Source of the DNA: Planctomycetota bacterium
Lineage (GTDB): Bacteria; Planctomycetota; Phycisphaerae; Phycisphaerales; Phycisphaeraceae
NCBI GenBank assembly: GCA_026386955.1
Contig: JAPLMQ010000188.1
Location: 1 to 33,786, forward strand
Direction of reading: 5' to 3'
Length of the DNA stretch: 33,786 nt
Below the pieces are notes generated by a model. The model was not told the DNA's origin. It saw nothing but the letters and a program-made list of their open reading frames with translations, and did not search any database. This document shows, one piece after another, positions 32,021 through 33,786 of this stretch; position 1 is the stretch's first letter, and each line of letters begins with the position of its first letter. The translations under genes were made by a program, and so were the position numbers.

Positions 32021-33786
32021 TCACGGCCGCGGCGATGCGGCCCCCGCAGCGTTCTCCTCCTCCACCTCCAGCCCGCTGAGGATCGGGCCCGACATCGGCG
32101 TCGGCTCGGCGGGCATCGTCCCAACTGGCGCAATGGTCACGACGGGGACGAACTCCACCGCCATCGTATCGCCCGCCTGGATGTGGCTGAACTCCTTCAC
32201 GACCGCCTTCTCGCGTCCGCCCGCCTCCTTGAGCACATCGAAGTTCCGCAGCACCGTCTGCCCCTGGATCTTCACGTCGAAGACGCGCTGGCCGGGCTTC
32301 ACGTCGTCGAGCTCGGCGAAGTGCAGCCGCACGGCGAAGGAGCGCGGCGGGAGCGTCGGAGCAGTGCCCAGCCCCATCGGCGCGAAGTGCTCGCAGCGGC
32401 TGCGCCCGCGGATGCCCAGCGACACCATCGCCTCCGAGGCGCGCTCCGCCTCGGAGAAGTTCCGCCCGAGGTTGCCCGGGTATTTGTTGGCCTCGCCCGT
32501 CACGTCGCGCTGGTTGATGAGCAGGTTGATCGTCATCTGGTCGCGGTCGAGCCCCGCGCCCGCGAGCGTCGACCACGGGATCGCCAGCTCGAAGGCCAAC
32601 CCCTTCTCGTCGGCGACGACCGCGCTCTTCCACGGCCCACCCCAAGCCTTGTCCTCCAGGTCGCCGCCCGAGGCCAGCGCGTCGTAGCGCGCCCCCGAGG
32701 CCGAGACACCCAGGTGCACGACGCCCTTCCCCTTCGCGTCCGAGAGGAAGAACTCGATCGAGTCGTCCAGCCAAACCGCGGCGTCGTCGCCCTTGGTCGA
32801 CTTCGACCAGGGCGAGACCGCGCCGAGCCGGTTGACCACCGACGGCCGGCGTGCGGCCAAGTACAGGTTCGCCGCGTCGTGGCGCAGGTAGACCTTCGTG
32901 CCGGTGAAGGGCAGCGCGATCTGCGGCTCGCCCGCCCACGCCGGCCCCGCGAGCGCGGCGTCGAGCGCGGGCGGCTTGTCGCAGGCCACCGAGGCGACGG
33001 GCTTGATGAAGTTGAGCTTGAGCGTCGCCTTGCGGATGCCGCGGTAGCTCGACGCGTAGATCCACGGGCGGTCGGTGCCCTGCACGATGACGCGGTCGGG
33101 ATTCACGCGGTTGGGGCCGAACGGCAGGCCCTTGCGGTTCGCGCCCCAGGAGGAGGACCAGCCGTAGGCGGTGTAGACGTCCTCCTCGGGGTGATATGCG
33201 AGCGGGCCGCCGTAGGTCTCGATCTCGAGCGGGACCTGCATGGCCGGGGGCGTGAAGCGGAGCCAGTCGCCGGGGTTGGCGACGGTGTATTGCTTGCCGG
33301 CGGCGAGGGAGTTGCCCATGCCCTTGTCGGCGGGCGGGCGCGGGAAGCCGAGCCAGAGCGTGCCCTGGTCGTCGCGGCGGTCGCCGGGCGCGCCCAGGTT
33401 GATGGCCGCGCGTCGGAGCTGCGTGTCGGGCGTGCGGTCGTGGAACATCGCCCAATCCTCGTTGAGCCGGCGCTCGGCCGGCGCGAGGGCGAGCGTCGTG
33501 CGGAACGGGAGGTTGCAGGAGCAATGGCCCGTCTCGTCGGAGATCATGATCAACCCCAGCGCGACGACCTGCGGCGTGGTGCAGCGGGTCTTCACGCCGC
33601 CGACGAAGCGCATCCCGCTGTCGTCGGCGAAGTCGTAGATGCCCGACCGGCCAGACATCATGTAGTCGGAGAAGTAAGGCGCGCCGCAGACCACCGACGG
33701 GCGGTAGACCTTCAGCTCCGGCTCGCCGCTGAGCGGGTTGATGCGCAGGGCGTTGGCGACCGACGGCGCGATCGCGGCCCCGCCCT
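32021..33786 (-). CDS. PQQ-propeller / DOMON / malectin protein, 3' part only
   Basis: The frame is open to the window edge, so the N-terminus is missing; 588 codons are visible. The first 100 residues are the end of a PQQ-like beta-propeller (VVCGAPYFSDYMMSGRSGIYDF, CTTPQVVALGLIMISDETGHCSC, LPFRTTLALAP). About residues 290-450 are a CBM9/DOMON-like sandwich (VYLRHDAANLYLAARRPS, AAVWLDDSIEFFLSD, FELAIPWSTL). The last 110 are malectin-like (FAVRLHFAELDDVKPGQRVFDVKIQGQTVL, PILSGLEVEEE). It is presumably exported and may bind or act on polysaccharide, as inferred from its modules. Catalytic activity is not evident. It is followed by the HEAT/glycosidase-like gene on the same strand. Confidence 0.72.
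   Translation of the reverse strand, partial: GGAAIAPSVANALRINPLSGEPELKVYRPSVVCGAPYFSDYMMSGRSGIYDFADDSGMRFVGGVKTRCTTPQVVALGLIMISDETGHCSCNLPFRTTLALAPAERRLNEDWAMFHDRTPDTQLRRAAINLGAPGDRRDDQGTLWLGFPRPPADKGMGNSLAAGKQYTVANPGDWLRFTPPAMQVPLEIETYGGPLAYHPEEDVYTAYGWSSSWGANRKGLPFGPNRVNPDRVIVQGTDRPWIYASSYRGIRKATLKLNFIKPVASVACDKPPALDAALAGPAWAGEPQIALPFTGTKVYLRHDAANLYLAARRPSVVNRLGAVSPWSKSTKGDDAAVWLDDSIEFFLSDAKGKGVVHLGVSASGARYDALASGGDLEDKAWGGPWKSAVVADEKGLAFELAIPWSTLAGAGLDRDQMTINLLINQRDVTGEANKYPGNLGRNFSEAERASEAMVSLGIRGRSRCEHFAPMGLGTAPTLPPRSFAVRLHFAELDDVKPGQRVFDVKIQGQTVLRNFDVLKEAGGREKAVVKEFSHIQAGDTMAVEFVPVVTIAPVGTMPAEPTPMSGPILSGLEVEEENAAGAASPRP

Overview
This is a high-GC (about 70%) chromosomal segment with long GC-rich codons, many TTG/GTG starts, scattered transcription units and very large secreted multi-domain proteins. 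Those traits, together with PQQ-propeller/malectin and HEAT proteins and dispersed palindromic intergenic repeats, point to a member of the Planctomycetota. That assignment is inferred from gene content; no rRNA is present. I see no tRNA, rRNA, CRISPR array, transposase or phage gene.

Left part (1-6716): the 5' end of a secreted beta-sandwich protein on the minus strand, then a tight plus-strand cassette: a glutamine-synthetase-like gamma-glutamylmethylamide synthetase (gmaS/glnT type), a possible 41-codon membrane peptide, three proteins that are split pieces of glutamate synthase (mgsA, mgsB, mgsC: amidotransferase, GXGXG and FMN/Fe-S domains), and a monomeric sarcosine-oxidase-type flavoenzyme. 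Together these can make N-methylglutamate from methylamine and then oxidise it, with the oxidase standing where known pathways use the four-subunit dehydrogenase MgdABCD. This is the most interesting locus in the window.

Middle (6762-14281): a PilZ-like protein, a small unknown protein, a solitary nuoC, an unknown helical protein, a D-2-hydroxyacid dehydrogenase, a nucleoside-phosphorylase-family protein whose N-terminus starts before its first ATG, a carbon-starvation transporter (cstA) disrupted by a frameshift and apparent deletion, and a Gfo/Idh/MocA-type oxidoreductase lacking the usual EKP lysine.

14438-21798: a PAS/GAF-rich HPK7-like sensor kinase fused to a receiver; a molybdate locus with ModE split into a Mop gene and a DNA-binding gene, then modA and modB behind a near-perfect ModE operator lying on a sigma-70-type promoter (no modC in view); a degenerate receiver-like protein; and an NAD-type glutamate dehydrogenase.

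21815-27369: housekeeping genes nadD, a DUF1569/DinB-like protein, thiL-tsaE (overlapping by 4 nt), yacG, a Fur-family regulator without the usual metal motifs, and homoserine dehydrogenase. Two kinds of palindromic repeats occur here: a pair of inverted palindromes ahead of thiL, and a perfect 28-bp inverted repeat in which tsaE ends.

Right end (27374-33786, minus strand): a roughly 1,510-residue exported protein with HEAT repeats and a glycosidase-like half, interrupted by a frameshift in a GC-repeat tract, and the 3' part of a PQQ-propeller/DOMON/malectin protein that runs off the window.
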